From the NCBI GenBank assembly GCA_041905795.1, contig JAYRKL010000009.1, positions 1 to 64,000 of the forward strand: DNA of 64,000 bases, given 5' to 3'. The position numbers were made by a program, and so were the translations under genes. A model generated the notes under the pieces. That model searched no databases. It was not told the DNA's origin and saw nothing but the letters and a program-made list of their open reading frames with translations. Positions 53,098 to 62,820 of this stretch are shown one piece after another (within the stretch, counting starts at the first letter, position 1; every line of letters starts with the position of its first letter). This stretch comes from SHVO01 sp041905795. Lineage in GTDB: Bacteria; Pseudomonadota; Alphaproteobacteria; Rhodospirillales; Rhodospirillaceae.

Positions 53098-54927
53098 TCA
53101 GTTCGCTTGCCGGCGCAGGAACGCCGGGATTTCCAGCTCATCCTCATCGTGCGAGCTCAAGGGGCGGTCCTGCGGGCCGACGGCGATGTTCAGCGCCGAA
53201 GGCTTCTCGACCTTGGCTTGCGGCTGCGGCGCCGCCGGGGCGGCTTCTTCCGGCTTGCGGGCGGTCAGGCTGCGGTAACGGCCGAACAGGCTGACGCGGG
53301 CCGGTTCCACCTTCGCCGCGGCCGGAGCCGCCGGAGCAGGAGCGGCAACCGCTTCCGCCATGGTCGCTTCGATACGCGGGGCCGGGCGCGGCGCCGGAGG
53401 AGCTTCCATGCGGAATTCCGGCTGACGTTGTTCCACGCGGGGTTCCACGCGGGATTCCACCGGCGCGCGCGGCACGAACACCTCACGGGCCTGCGGCGCG
53501 CCGCCGAAGACACCGCCCGACGATCCCAGGGTGTTGGGCATCGGCGACGGCGCCGCCGGAGCCACCATGGCCGCGATGGTGCGCGGCGGGGCGGCGGCCG
53601 GAGCAGCGGCGAGAGCCTCAGCGACGGCGGCGGCCTGCGAGGCCACCACCGGCATTTCGGCTTCCACTTCGGCCTCCACTTCCTTGCGCACCGCGGCGGT
53701 CATTTCCATGAGCGCCTTCTCTTCAGCCTGCAGGTCCATGGTGCCCGTCGCCGGGGCGAGGGTTGGACCAAAACCGAACTGCGTGAAGGTCGGCTGCACC
53801 GGAGCCTGCATCGGGGCCGGAGCGGGAGCGGCCGGAGCCTGCGCCATGGCCGCGCGGGGCGCGGGCGCGGTGCGGACGTCGGCGGGCACGCGGGCGCGTC
53901 CGACGGCGCGGGTTTCAGCCCGCACCGGCATGGGCCGCGGCTGAACGCCGGCTTCGGATTCGATGCCGGTGGCCACCACCGAGACGCGGATCTTGCCCTC
54001 CATGGTCTCGTCGAAGCACGAGCCGAAGATGATGTGGGCGTCGCTTTCCACTTCATCGCGGATACGGTTGGCGGCTTCATCGACCTCGAACAGGGTGATG
54101 TCGCTGCCGCCGGTGATGTTGATCAGCACGCCCTTGGCGCCCTTCATGGAGGTTTCCTCCAGGAGCGGGTTGGCGATGGCGGCTTCGGCGGCGTCGAGCG
54201 CGCGGCGGTCGCCGGCCGCTTCGCCCGTGCCCATCATGGCGCGGCCCATTTCCTTCATCACGGTCCGGACGTCGGCGAAGTCCAGGTTGATCATGCCCGG
54301 CATCATCATCAGGTCGGTGACGCTGCGCACGCCGCCATGGAGCACGTCGTCGGCCATCTTGAAGGCGTCGGCGAACGTCGTCTTCTCGTTGGCGACCCGG
54401 AACAGGTTCTGGTTCGGGATCACGATCAGGGTGTCGACGAACGAGGACAGTTCCTCAATGCCGGCTTCGGCCAGGCGCATGCGGTGGATGCCTTCGAAGT
54501 GGAACGGCTTGGTCACCACGCCCACCGTCAGCACGCCCATCTCACGGGCGATGCGGGCGATGACGGGGGCAGCACCCGTGCCGGTGCCGCCGCCCATGCC
54601 GGCGGTGATGAAGGCCATGTGCGCGCCTTCGAGTTCGCGGGAGATGATCTCGATGGCTTCTTCCGCGGCGTGACGGCCGATGGTCGGCTGGGCGCCGGCG
54701 CCGAGACCCTGGGTGGTGTCGCGGCCCAGCTGGATGCGGCGGTCGGTGCGCGACATGGTCAGGGCCTGGGCGTCGGTATTGGCGACGACGAAGTCGCAGC
54801 CTTCCATGGCGCTCTGGATCATGTTGTTGACGGCGTTGCCGCCGGCGCCGCCGACGCCGATCACGGTGATGCGCGGCTTCAGCTGCGCCTCGATGGTGGT
54901 CTTGGGAACGCTGATGTTGATTGTCAT
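53098..54927 (-). CDS. ftsZ: Cell-division GTPase FtsZ
   Basis: 609 residues, far longer than the ~385 of E. coli because of a Pro/Ala-rich linker (~325-590), as in alphaproteobacteria. GTP-binding GGGTGTG (112-118), DFADVRTVMKEMGRAMMG and the C-terminal IPAFLRRQAN for FtsA/membrane partners. Polymerises as the Z ring. GGAGG precedes the ATG by seven bases; a 168-base gap after ftsA, A/T-rich on its minus strand, could hold a separate ftsZ promoter. Confidence 0.98.
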   Translation of the reverse strand: MTINISVPKTTIEAQLKPRITVIGVGGAGGNAVNNMIQSAMEGCDFVVANTDAQALTMSRTDRRIQLGRDTTQGLGAGAQPTIGRHAAEEAIEIISRELEGAHMAFITAGMGGGTGTGAAPVIARIAREMGVLTVGVVTKPFHFEGIHRMRLAEAGIEELSSFVDTLIVIPNQNLFRVANEKTTFADAFKMADDVLHGGVRSVTDLMMMPGMINLDFADVRTVMKEMGRAMMGTGEAAGDRRALDAAEAAIANPLLEETSMKGAKGVLINITGGSDITLFEVDEAANRIRDEVESDAHIIFGSCFDETMEGKIRVSVVATGIESEAGVQPRPMPVRAETRAVGRARVPADVRTAPAPRAAMAQAPAAPAPAPMQAPVQPTFTQFGFGPTLAPATGTMDLQAEEKALMEMTAAVRKEVEAEVEAEMPVVASQAAAVAEALAAAPAAAPPRTIAAMVAPAAPSPMPNTLGSSGGVFGGAPQAREVFVPRAPVESRVEPRVEQRQPEFRMEAPPAPRPAPRIEATMAEAVAAPAPAAPAAAKVEPARVSLFGRYRSLTARKPEEAAPAAPQPQAKVEKPSALNIAVGPQDRPLSSHDEDELEIPAFLRRQAN

Positions 54928-55095
54928 GTTAGCCTCCGGAGTTCTGATGATCGAAAAATCTTGTTCGTTGGTTTTTTTTGCTTACGGGCGTGGTGTCCCA
55001 GCCCGGTCGTTGTTTTTGGTTTTTGTGGGCAGGCTCTTGTTAGGGCGGGCCGGTCGAGTGATCGCCGACTCTTGTGGTGGTTGGTCCTTTCCTCA

Positions 55096-56346
55096 TCAGA
55101 AATTCTCCCGCAGCCATCGGCCGATCTTGCCGAGGCCCCGCTTCTTGTTGGCGGAGTCCATAGCCGCGTAGTCGGGTCGCGCGACGTGTTCCTGCAGGCC
55201 GTAGCGAAGCAGGCCTGCAGCCGTCGAAAACGCGGGGCCGGAGAGTGAATCCGGCAATCCGCGAATGGCTTTCGGGCGCCCGAGGCGCACCTGTTTGTCG
55301 AGAACGAGTTCGGCGAGATCGCGCACGCCTTCCAGCTGGCTGGCGCCGCCGGTGAGCACCACGCGCCGGCCGGCGGCCTTGGAGAAGCCGGAATGCTCGA
55401 GGTGGCTGCGCACCAGTTCGAAGGTCTCTTCGAGGCGCGGCTGGATGATCTGCACCAGCATGGATTTGGGGATTTCGGTGGCGGCGGCCTCGTCGTCCTC
55501 GCCGACCATCGGCACCTTGAGCAGTTCGCGCGCGTCGCCGGGATGGGGTGTCACGCTGCCGTAGACCGTCTTCAGGCGCTCGGCCTTGACGATCGGCGTG
55601 GAAAGGCCTTTGGCGATGTCGTTGGTGACGTGGTGGCCGCCCACCGGCAGGCTTTCCACGTAGACCACCTGGCTCTCCATGAACACGGCGATGGAGGTGG
55701 TGCCGCCGCCCATGTCGATGACGGTGACGCCCAGGTCCTTCTCGTCCTCCACCAGGCACGCCAGGCCCGCGGCGTAAGGCGAGACCACGCGGTCCTCGAT
55801 GTCGAGGTGGCAGCGGTCGATGACCGTGGCGAGATTGCGCGCCGGGCCGACGGCGGCGGTGACCAGGTGGATGTTCACGCCCAGCCGGTCGCCGTACATG
55901 CCGCGCGGGTCGATGATGCCGTTGCCGCCGTCGATGGAGTAGCCGGTCGGGATGCAATGGATCAGGTCGCGGTCGTTGGCGTCGAATTGCGCGCTGCCGT
56001 GGTCGAGCACCCGGCGCACGTCGGTGTCGCGGATCTGGTGCCCCGAGACCGCCAGTTCCACGTCCACGCGCGTCGACTGCGGCGTGCCGCAGGACATGTT
56101 GACGAACACCTTGTCGATCCGGGCCGCGGCCATCTGCTCGGCGGCATCCACCGCCGCGCGGACCGAGGCTTCGGCTTCGTCCAGGTTGATGACCTGGCCG
56201 CCGCGCATGCCCTTGGCGCGATGGTGGCCGACGCCGATGACATGCAATTCATCGTCTTCGTCGCGGCTGGCGATGAAACAGGCGACCTTGGTGGTGCCGA
56301 TATCCAAGGCCGCGATGGATGGATTGCGTGGCAGGGTTTTGGACAT
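55096..56346 (-). CDS. ftsA: Cell-division protein FtsA
   Basis: 416 residues from the ATG at 56346 (MSKTLPRNPSIAALDIGTTKV); a longer frame adds 19 unrelated residues. Actin-like motifs: LDIGTTKVACFIA (phosphate 1), DMGGGTTSIAVF (phosphate 2), VLTGGASQLEGV (adenosine). C-terminal amphipathic end GLGKIGRWLRENF binds the membrane. Anchors FtsZ filaments to the inner membrane. Starts 13 bases after ftsQ. Confidence 0.97.
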   Translation of the reverse strand: MSKTLPRNPSIAALDIGTTKVACFIASRDEDDELHVIGVGHHRAKGMRGGQVINLDEAEASVRAAVDAAEQMAAARIDKVFVNMSCGTPQSTRVDVELAVSGHQIRDTDVRRVLDHGSAQFDANDRDLIHCIPTGYSIDGGNGIIDPRGMYGDRLGVNIHLVTAAVGPARNLATVIDRCHLDIEDRVVSPYAAGLACLVEDEKDLGVTVIDMGGGTTSIAVFMESQVVYVESLPVGGHHVTNDIAKGLSTPIVKAERLKTVYGSVTPHPGDARELLKVPMVGEDDEAAATEIPKSMLVQIIQPRLEETFELVRSHLEHSGFSKAAGRRVVLTGGASQLEGVRDLAELVLDKQVRLGRPKAIRGLPDSLSGPAFSTAAGLLRYGLQEHVARPDYAAMDSANKKRGLGKIGRWLRENF

Positions 56347-56359
56347 GACTGATGTTCCC

Positions 56360-57205
56360 CTATGCGTCTTTCTTCGCGGGCATGACGGCTTTCTTCGCGG
56401 CACCCGGTTTGGCCGGAGCGTTCGGGTCCTTGTGGACGCGGACGATCAGGCGGTCTTCGAGGCGCAAATCGATGAATTCAAGGTCGCGTTCCAGAATCTG
56501 GTGATCCTTCTCGAGCAGTCCGAGGCGCGTCCAGGCGGCTTTGAGCCCGTCCTCGGGCAGGCGCACGGCGATGCCGCTCTCGAAGCTGTCGAAATAGAGG
56601 TTCCAGCGGCGTTCCCCGACTCTCACGGCGGCGCGCACCCGGGCGGCGAGGTCGGGGTTGGTCTCGATGGCGGCGAACAGGGCGGGGGCGTGGCGCGGGG
56701 CGTCGTTGCCGACGATCATCGGCAGGGACCGGGCGCCGGCGTCGACCTCGGGCACCTCGACGATCGGCTTGCCGTCGCGGTCCACCAGGAAGTAGCGGCG
56801 GTCCTGCTGCCACAGCGCATAGGGCGTGCGCTCCTCGATCTCGATGCGCACGGAGTCGGGCAGGTGGCGTTCGAGCTTGGCGGTCTTCACCCACGGCAGG
56901 GCCTCGATCTGGGCGCGGGCCTTGGCCATGTCGATGGCCAGGATCGGCGTGCCGCGCTCGGCGTCCACCGCGGCCAGCAGGTCCTCGCGGCTGGTCATGC
57001 CGCGGCCTTCGACGGTCAGTTTCTGCAGGCGCAGGCCGAGGCCGGCGCTGGCCTCCACGGCATTGGCGGACAGGCGCGCGGTGTCGAGGGTGAGCGGCAG
57101 GCCGCCCAGTTTCACGGCAATCAGGCTCGCGCCGGCGACGGCGACGGCAGCGCTGCCCAGCAGCGCCGCGCGCGAGGTGAGCACGGGCGGGATCAACCAT
57201 CGCAT
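56360..57205 (-). CDS. ftsQ: Cell-division protein FtsQ
   Basis: 281 residues: a single N-terminal membrane segment (~9-30), a POTRA domain (LQKLTVEGRGMTSREDLLAAV, ~62-84) and an FtsQ domain with LPWVKTAKLERHLPDSVRIEIEERTPYALWQ. The C-terminal tail is Ala/Lys/Pro-rich. Periplasmic scaffold of the divisome linking FtsB/L. The start overlaps the ddl end by 13 bases. Confidence 0.95.
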   Translation of the reverse strand: MRWLIPPVLTSRAALLGSAAVAVAGASLIAVKLGGLPLTLDTARLSANAVEASAGLGLRLQKLTVEGRGMTSREDLLAAVDAERGTPILAIDMAKARAQIEALPWVKTAKLERHLPDSVRIEIEERTPYALWQQDRRYFLVDRDGKPIVEVPEVDAGARSLPMIVGNDAPRHAPALFAAIETNPDLAARVRAAVRVGERRWNLYFDSFESGIAVRLPEDGLKAAWTRLGLLEKDHQILERDLEFIDLRLEDRLIVRVHKDPNAPAKPGAAKKAVMPAKKDA

Positions 57206-58116
57206 TGGGCGTGCTCCACCATCCAGAGGACCAGATCGGCGTAGCTCATGCCGACATGGGCGGCTTGTTCGGGCACCAGCGAGGTCGGCGTCAGGCCGGG
57301 CTGGGTGTTGACCTCGAGCATGTAGAAATCCTCGCCATCAAGGCGCAGGTCGGCGCGGCTGACGCCGCGGCAGCCGAGCGCCTTGTGCGCGGCCAGCGAC
57401 AGGTCCATGGCGCGGTCGTAAAGACCGCGCGGCAATTCGGCCGGCAGGACGTGCTTCGAGCCGCCGGTCGCGTATTTGGCTTCGTAGTCATAGAATTCGC
57501 GCGCGGTGGTGATCTCGGTCACTGCCAGCGGCCTCTCGCCCATGATCGCCACGGTGACCTCGCGCCCGGGGATGAAGCGCTCGGCCATCACCAGGTCGTC
57601 GTCGTCGAGGCCGAGGTCGTCCAGAGGCGGATGATTGCTGCCCTTCATCACGATCTTGACCCCCACGCTCGAGCCTTCGTTGACCGGCTTGATCACATAG
57701 GGACGTTCCATGAGATCGCCGCGTTCGGCTTCGGCGCGGGTGACAACGCGTTCCTCGGCCACTTTGATTCCAGCGGAGGCGAAAATCTTTTTCGCCGCCG
57801 GCTTGTCCATGGCGACGGCGGAGGCCATGCGGCCGGAGTTGGTGTAGGGGATGGCCATCATGTCGAGCAGGCCCTGGATGCAGCCATCCTCGCCGAAGCG
57901 CCCGTGCAGGGCGTTGAAGACCACGTCGGGTTTTGCGGCTTCGATGTCGCGCACCAGGGCGCCCATGTTCCGGCGCAGGTCGATCATGGCGACGTCGAGG
58001 CCCTTGCTCTTGAGCGCGTCTCCGGCGCCGCGGCCCGACACCAGCGATACCTCGCGTTCCTTGGAGAAGCCGCCGTAGAGCACGGCGACGCGGCGGATGT
58101 TGGCCGGGCGCTTCAT
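57193..58116 (-). CDS. ddl: D-alanine--D-alanine ligase
   Basis: 307 residues, ATP-grasp fold. Motifs: VLYGGFSKEREVSL, FNALHGRFGEDGCIQGLLDMMAIPYTNSG, KPVNEGSSVGV, and the metal-binding RADLRLDGEDFYMLEVNTQPGLT. Makes the D-Ala-D-Ala dipeptide for peptidoglycan. Four-base overlap with murB. Confidence 0.97.
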   Translation of the reverse strand: MKRPANIRRVAVLYGGFSKEREVSLVSGRGAGDALKSKGLDVAMIDLRRNMGALVRDIEAAKPDVVFNALHGRFGEDGCIQGLLDMMAIPYTNSGRMASAVAMDKPAAKKIFASAGIKVAEERVVTRAEAERGDLMERPYVIKPVNEGSSVGVKIVMKGSNHPPLDDLGLDDDDLVMAERFIPGREVTVAIMGERPLAVTEITTAREFYDYEAKYATGGSKHVLPAELPRGLYDRAMDLSLAAHKALGCRGVSRADLRLDGEDFYMLEVNTQPGLTPTSLVPEQAAHVGMSYADLVLWMVEHAQCDG

Positions 58117-59057
58117 GACCTGCGCACCGCGTTTGCAGCGCCGGCGGGAACGCCCAGGCGGCGGATTTCCCAGCGCAGTTCGACGCCGGACATGGCCTTG
58201 ACCCGGGCGCGCACGTCTTCGCCCAGGCCTTCCAGGTCGGCGGCGGTGGCGTCACCGGTGTTGATCAGGAAATTGGTGTGTTTGGGCGAGACCTGCGCCG
58301 CGCCGCGCGCGAGGCCGCGGCAGCCGGCTTTGTCGATCAGCTCCCAGGCCTTGTGGCCGGGAGGATTGGCGAAAGTCGATCCTCCGGTGCGCGCCTGGGT
58401 GGGTTGGCTCAGTTCACGCTCGCTGCGGATCTCGCGCATGCGCGCGGTGATGGCGTCCCGGTCGCCGGGCGTGCCGGCGATCTCGGCGCCGACGAAGATC
58501 AAGTCCTCGGACGCATCCACATGGCGGTAGTGGAAGCCCATGGCGGCGGTATCGAGCTTGTGGATGGTCCCGGCGCGGTCCAGGGCGGTGGCGGACCGGA
58601 AGATGTCCTTGAACTCTCGGCCATAGGCGCCGGCGTTCATGCGAAGCCCGCCGCCGATGGTGCCGGGGATGCCGGTGAGGAATTCCAGGCCGGCGATGCC
58701 GGCGTCGCGCGCGGCGGTGGCGACGGCGGCGTTCACCGCGCCGGCGCCGCACTTCAGGGTCTGCCGATCCGCGGCGATGCCGGCGAAGGCCTTGCCGAGC
58801 TTGATGGTCACACCCGGCACGCCGCCGTCGCGCACCAGCATGTTGGCGCCGAGACCGATTGTCGTCAGATCGACGTCCGCCGGGCAACCCTTGAGGAAAT
58901 CGGCAAGGTCGGCCACGTCGGCGGGGGTGAACAGCACCTCCGCCGGGCCGCCGACGCGGAACCAGGTCAGCTTGCCCAGGTCGGCCATGGCTTCATAGCC
59001 GCCGCGCACGCGCGGCAGCCTGTCGGCCAGGGACGTGAGGGCGTGCGCCGCCATCAT
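58113..59057 (-). CDS. murB: UDP-N-acetylenolpyruvoylglucosamine reductase
   Basis: 314 residues, type I-like FAD enzyme: WFRVGGPAEVLF, LGANMLVRDGGVPGV (FAD), LTGIPGTIGGGLRMNAGAYG, and the catalytic serine region RTGGSTFANPPG. Reduces enolpyruvyl-UDP-GlcNAc to UDP-MurNAc with NADPH. Coupled to murC and ddl by four-base overlaps. Confidence 0.96.
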   Translation of the reverse strand: MMAAHALTSLADRLPRVRGGYEAMADLGKLTWFRVGGPAEVLFTPADVADLADFLKGCPADVDLTTIGLGANMLVRDGGVPGVTIKLGKAFAGIAADRQTLKCGAGAVNAAVATAARDAGIAGLEFLTGIPGTIGGGLRMNAGAYGREFKDIFRSATALDRAGTIHKLDTAAMGFHYRHVDASEDLIFVGAEIAGTPGDRDAITARMREIRSERELSQPTQARTGGSTFANPPGHKAWELIDKAGCRGLARGAAQVSPKHTNFLINTGDATAADLEGLGEDVRARVKAMSGVELRWEIRRLGVPAGAANAVRRS

Positions 59058-60484
59058 GCAGCACCGCTCGTCTGGGATTTACGGATGGCGGCGAGATCGG
59101 CCGGCAGGGCGTGGGCCCAGGCGGTGATATTGCCGGCGCCGAGGCAGACCACCATGTCGCCCGGCTTGGCGATGTCGTCGATCACGGCGGCAAGGTGTTT
59201 GGGCGACATCAGGGCGGTGACGGCCGGATGGCCATGGGCGTGCAGGCCGTTGATGAGGGCGTCGCGGTTGACGCCGGCGATGGGCGCTTCGCCCGCTGGG
59301 TAAACATCCGCCACCACCACGTGATCGGCGTCGTTGAAGCACTGGCAGAATTCCGAGAACAGCGACTGCAGGCGCGTGAAGCGGTGCGGCTGCACCACGG
59401 CGATGACCCGGCCCTTGGAGGCGGTGCGGGCGGCGCGCAGCACGGCGGCGATCTCCACCGGGTGATGGCCGTAGTCGTCGATCACCGTGATGCCGTTGGT
59501 CTCGCCGACCTTGGTGAACCTGCGCTTGACCCCGGTGAAGCGCGCGAGGCCCTCTTTCAGGACGTCGTCGGCGACGCCCATTTCGGCGGCGACCGAGACC
59601 GCGGCCAGGGCGTTCAGCACGTTGTGCTGGCCGAACATGGCGAGCTTGATGTCCTTGATCACGCGTTCGCCGCCGGTGATGCGTTCGGAGATGGCGGCGT
59701 CGAAGCGCACGCCGTTGGAGTCCAGCACGACGTTGAGGCCGCGCACCTGGGCCAGCGGCGACAGGCCGTAAGACACGATCTTGCGGTCGGTGAGCTGCGG
59801 CAGCAGCGCCTGCACTTCCGGATGGTCGATGCACAGCACGCCGAAGCCGTAGAACGGGATCGATTCCACGAAGGTGCGGAACGCCTGCTTTACCTTGGAG
59901 AACTCGCCGTAGAAATCGAGGTGCTCGGGGTCGATGTTGGTGACGATGGCGATGGTCGCCGGCAGGCGGGTGAAGGTGCCGTCGGACTCATCGGCCTCCA
60001 CCACCATCCATTCGCCGCCGCCGAGGCGGGCGTTGGTGCCGTAGGCGTTGATGATGCCGCCGTTGATGACGGTGGGGTCGAGGCCCGCCGCATCGAGAAC
60101 GCTCGCCACCAGCGACGTGGTGGTGGTCTTGCCGTGGGTGCCGCCGACGGCCACCGACCACTTGAGGCGCATCAGTTCGGCCAGCATCTCGGCGCGGCGC
60201 ACGATCGGCAGCATGGCCTTGCGCGCGGCGACGACTTCCGGGTTGTCGGGTTTCACGGCCGACGAGATGACGATCACCCGGGCTTCGCCCAGGTTCTCGG
60301 CCTTGTGGCCGACGTCGATCTTCATGCCAAGCGCGCGCAGGCGGTCGACATTCGCATTCTGGGCGATGTCGCTGCCCTGCACCTGGTAGCCGAGGTTATG
60401 CATGACCTCGGCGATGCCCGACATGCCGATGCCGCCGATGCCGACGAAATGAATGATGCCGATGTCCAGCGGCATGGCCTGCAT
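59054..60484 (-). CDS. murC: UDP-N-acetylmuramate--L-alanine ligase
   Basis: 476 residues. N-terminal HFVGIGGIGMSGIAEVM, ATP site GGTHGKTTTTSLVAS, EADESDGTF, NIDPEHLDFYG and DDYGHHPVEIAAVL. Adds L-Ala to UDP-MurNAc. The start at 60484 lies immediately upstream of the murG stop; ATG at 60475 is an alternative. Confidence 0.97.
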   Translation of the reverse strand: MQAMPLDIGIIHFVGIGGIGMSGIAEVMHNLGYQVQGSDIAQNANVDRLRALGMKIDVGHKAENLGEARVIVISSAVKPDNPEVVAARKAMLPIVRRAEMLAELMRLKWSVAVGGTHGKTTTTSLVASVLDAAGLDPTVINGGIINAYGTNARLGGGEWMVVEADESDGTFTRLPATIAIVTNIDPEHLDFYGEFSKVKQAFRTFVESIPFYGFGVLCIDHPEVQALLPQLTDRKIVSYGLSPLAQVRGLNVVLDSNGVRFDAAISERITGGERVIKDIKLAMFGQHNVLNALAAVSVAAEMGVADDVLKEGLARFTGVKRRFTKVGETNGITVIDDYGHHPVEIAAVLRAARTASKGRVIAVVQPHRFTRLQSLFSEFCQCFNDADHVVVADVYPAGEAPIAGVNRDALINGLHAHGHPAVTALMSPKHLAAVIDDIAKPGDMVVCLGAGNITAWAHALPADLAAIRKSQTSGAA

Positions 60485-61687
60485 CTAGATAACTCCTCTT
60501 TTCAGCGGCTCGATTCGCGGGGGCTCGATTCTCGAAGATGAAGACGCGGGCGCCGGCGTGACGGCGGCGGCGCGGGCGCCGTTCTCGCTGCGCATGACGG
60601 CCTCGACGACCGAGGCCAGGCGCTGGGCGGCGTCGGGCATGGCGAAGCGCGCGGCGGCGGCGGCGGTCTCCGACAGCATGTCCGGATTGGCGGCGGCAGC
60701 GGCGATGCGTTCGGCCAGGGCTTCCGGCGTGAATCTGTTCTGCTTGAGCATCCAGGCGCCGCCCTGGGCCGACAGCGCACTCGCATTGGCGCTCTGGTGA
60801 TCGTCGGTGGCGTAAGGGTACGGCACCAGGATCGACGGCCTGCCGATGAGGGTGAGTTCCGCCACGGTGGAAGCGCCGGAGCGGGCGATCAGCAGATGGG
60901 TGCCGGCCAGCAGGTCCGGCACATTGTCGAAGAACACGCGCAGCTGGGCATGGGCGCCGGTGCCGACATAGGCCGCATGGGTGCGGTCCAGGTCTTCGGG
61001 GCGGCATTGCTGCGTGATCTCCAGGCGGTTGCGCAGGGACTCGGGCAACAGGCGCACGGCGGCCGGCAAGACGTCGCTGAACACACGCGCACCCTGGCTG
61101 CCGCCCAACACCAGGATCCGGAACGGCCCGCTGGCGGGGGCGGCGTACAGCGCGTTGCGCAAGGCGGCGATTGCCGGACGCACCGGCATGCCGGTGCGGA
61201 CCACCTCGGCCTTCTGCGGCGCCGGCCTGGCCAGTTCGAAGGAGGTGCAGACGCGGTCGACGCGCGCCGCCAGCAGGCGGTTGGCGCGGCCCAGCACCGC
61301 GTTCTGTTCGTGGATCACGGTGGGGATGCCGAGCTGCACGGCGGCGAACATGGCGGGCGCCGAGGCATAGCCGCCGAAGCCGACGACGGCCGCGGGTTTG
61401 AGCTTGGCGAGAATGGCGCGGGCCTGCAGGACGCCCATCCCCAGGGCGACGGCGCCCTTCACCAGGCCGAGGATGCCGCGGCCGGCGATGCCCTGGCCGC
61501 TGACGGCATGGGTTTCGACCATGCCGAGCGTGCCGCTGTAATGGGTGCCGCGCTGATCGGTGATCAGGGCCAGACGATAGCCTTCGTTGAGCAGCGCCTG
61601 GGCCAGGGCTTCGGCGGGGAAAACGTGCCCGCCGGTGCCGCCGGCGGTCAGGACGATCAGGCGCTCGCGGGTCTGACGGGGGATCAT
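60485..61687 (-). CDS. murG: Undecaprenyldiphospho-muramoylpentapeptide beta-N-acetylglucosaminyltransferase
   Basis: 400 residues, ~40 longer than usual because of a Pro/Ser/Ala-rich C-terminal tail (VTPAPASSSSRIEPP). Seen: TAGGTGGHVFPAEALA, VGFGGYASAPAM, HEQNAVLGRANRLLA, LGGSQGARVFSDVLP and IARSGASTVAELTLIGRPSILVPYP. Forms lipid II from lipid I at the inner membrane face. Overlaps the ftsW stop by four bases. Confidence 0.96.
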   Translation of the reverse strand: MIPRQTRERLIVLTAGGTGGHVFPAEALAQALLNEGYRLALITDQRGTHYSGTLGMVETHAVSGQGIAGRGILGLVKGAVALGMGVLQARAILAKLKPAAVVGFGGYASAPAMFAAVQLGIPTVIHEQNAVLGRANRLLAARVDRVCTSFELARPAPQKAEVVRTGMPVRPAIAALRNALYAAPASGPFRILVLGGSQGARVFSDVLPAAVRLLPESLRNRLEITQQCRPEDLDRTHAAYVGTGAHAQLRVFFDNVPDLLAGTHLLIARSGASTVAELTLIGRPSILVPYPYATDDHQSANASALSAQGGAWMLKQNRFTPEALAERIAAAAANPDMLSETAAAAARFAMPDAAQRLASVVEAVMRSENGARAAAVTPAPASSSSRIEPPRIEPLKRGVI

Positions 61688-62820
61688 GCCACCCTCCCTT
61701 CCGGATCGCGGCGCCGGCGCGTGAGCGCCAGGATCATGCCCATGCCGACGCCGAGCGCCAGCAGCGAGGAGCCGCCGTAGGAGATGAACGGCAGAGTCAT
61801 ACCTTTCGTCGGCATCATGTGCAGGCTGGAGGCCATGTTGATGAAAGCCTGCAGGCCGAACTGGATGGCAAGGCCGCCGACGGCCAGCAGTACGAACAGG
61901 TTTTCCTCGCGCATGGCCTTGGTCAGCGCCCGCAGCACCAGGAAGGCGAACAGCGCGACGATCAGCACGCACAGGAACACGCCGAACTCCTCGCCGGCGA
62001 CCGCGAAGATGAAATCGGTGTGGGCGTCGGGCAGGGCTTCCTTGACGCGGCCTTCGCCGGGGCCGCGGCCGAACAGGCCACCTTGCTGGAAGGCGCGCAT
62101 GGCCTGGGTGATCTGATAGGTGTCGCCGCTGGAGGGGTCGAGGAAGCGGTCGACGCGGCTGGTGACGTGCGGGAACACGAAATAGGCGCCGACCAGCGCC
62201 GACATGCCGGTGACGACGATCAGGATCACCCAGATCATCGGCAGGCCGGCGATGAAGAACTGTGCCGCCCACACCGAGGACACCACCATGGTCATCCCCA
62301 CATCCGGCTGGCTGAGCAGGCAGGCGGCCACCAGCAGCAGAAGGCCCATGGCGATGAGGTTGCCCGGGAAATCCTCGCGCAGGCGATGCTCGGAGAACAT
62401 CCAGGCGGCCACCACCACGAAGAACGGCTTGAGGAATTCGGACGGTTGCAGCGATCCGCCGGCGATCCAGCGCTTGGCACCATTGACCTCGGTACCCGCC
62501 ACCAGGGTCGCCAGCACCAGCACGCCGAACACCGCGAAGCCGACCACGGCGAAGCGCCGCACCCACAGGGGAGACATGAGCGAGATCGAGAAGATCACCG
62601 CCACCACCGCCGGCAGGAACATCATCTGCTTGCGCACGAAGTGGAAAGCGGAGGCGTGGATGCGTTCGGCGGCGGGCGGGCCGGCGGCAAAGTTGAGCAT
62701 GACGCCGATGACGATCAGGATGGTGATGGCCGCCAGCATCCATTTGTCCACGGTCCACCACCAGCGGCCGACGGTCGAGGTATCCAGGCGGGTGATGGTA
62801 TGGGGCGTCGCCGTGGTCAT
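61684..62820 (-). CDS. ftsW: Peptidoglycan glycosyltransferase FtsW
   Basis: 378 residues, ten membrane segments, SEDS family. Seen: GAKRWIAGGSLQPSEFLKPFFVV (catalytic-loop region), LLSQPDVGMTMVV, PDAHTDFIFAVAGEEFGV, and a C-terminal TKGMTLPFISYGGSSLLALG. Septal transglycosylase with FtsI. The N-terminus before the first segment is cytoplasmic. Overlaps murD and murG by four bases each. Confidence 0.97.
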   Translation of the reverse strand: MTTATPHTITRLDTSTVGRWWWTVDKWMLAAITILIVIGVMLNFAAGPPAAERIHASAFHFVRKQMMFLPAVVAVIFSISLMSPLWVRRFAVVGFAVFGVLVLATLVAGTEVNGAKRWIAGGSLQPSEFLKPFFVVVAAWMFSEHRLREDFPGNLIAMGLLLLVAACLLSQPDVGMTMVVSSVWAAQFFIAGLPMIWVILIVVTGMSALVGAYFVFPHVTSRVDRFLDPSSGDTYQITQAMRAFQQGGLFGRGPGEGRVKEALPDAHTDFIFAVAGEEFGVFLCVLIVALFAFLVLRALTKAMREENLFVLLAVGGLAIQFGLQAFINMASSLHMMPTKGMTLPFISYGGSSLLALGVGMGMILALTRRRRDPEGRVA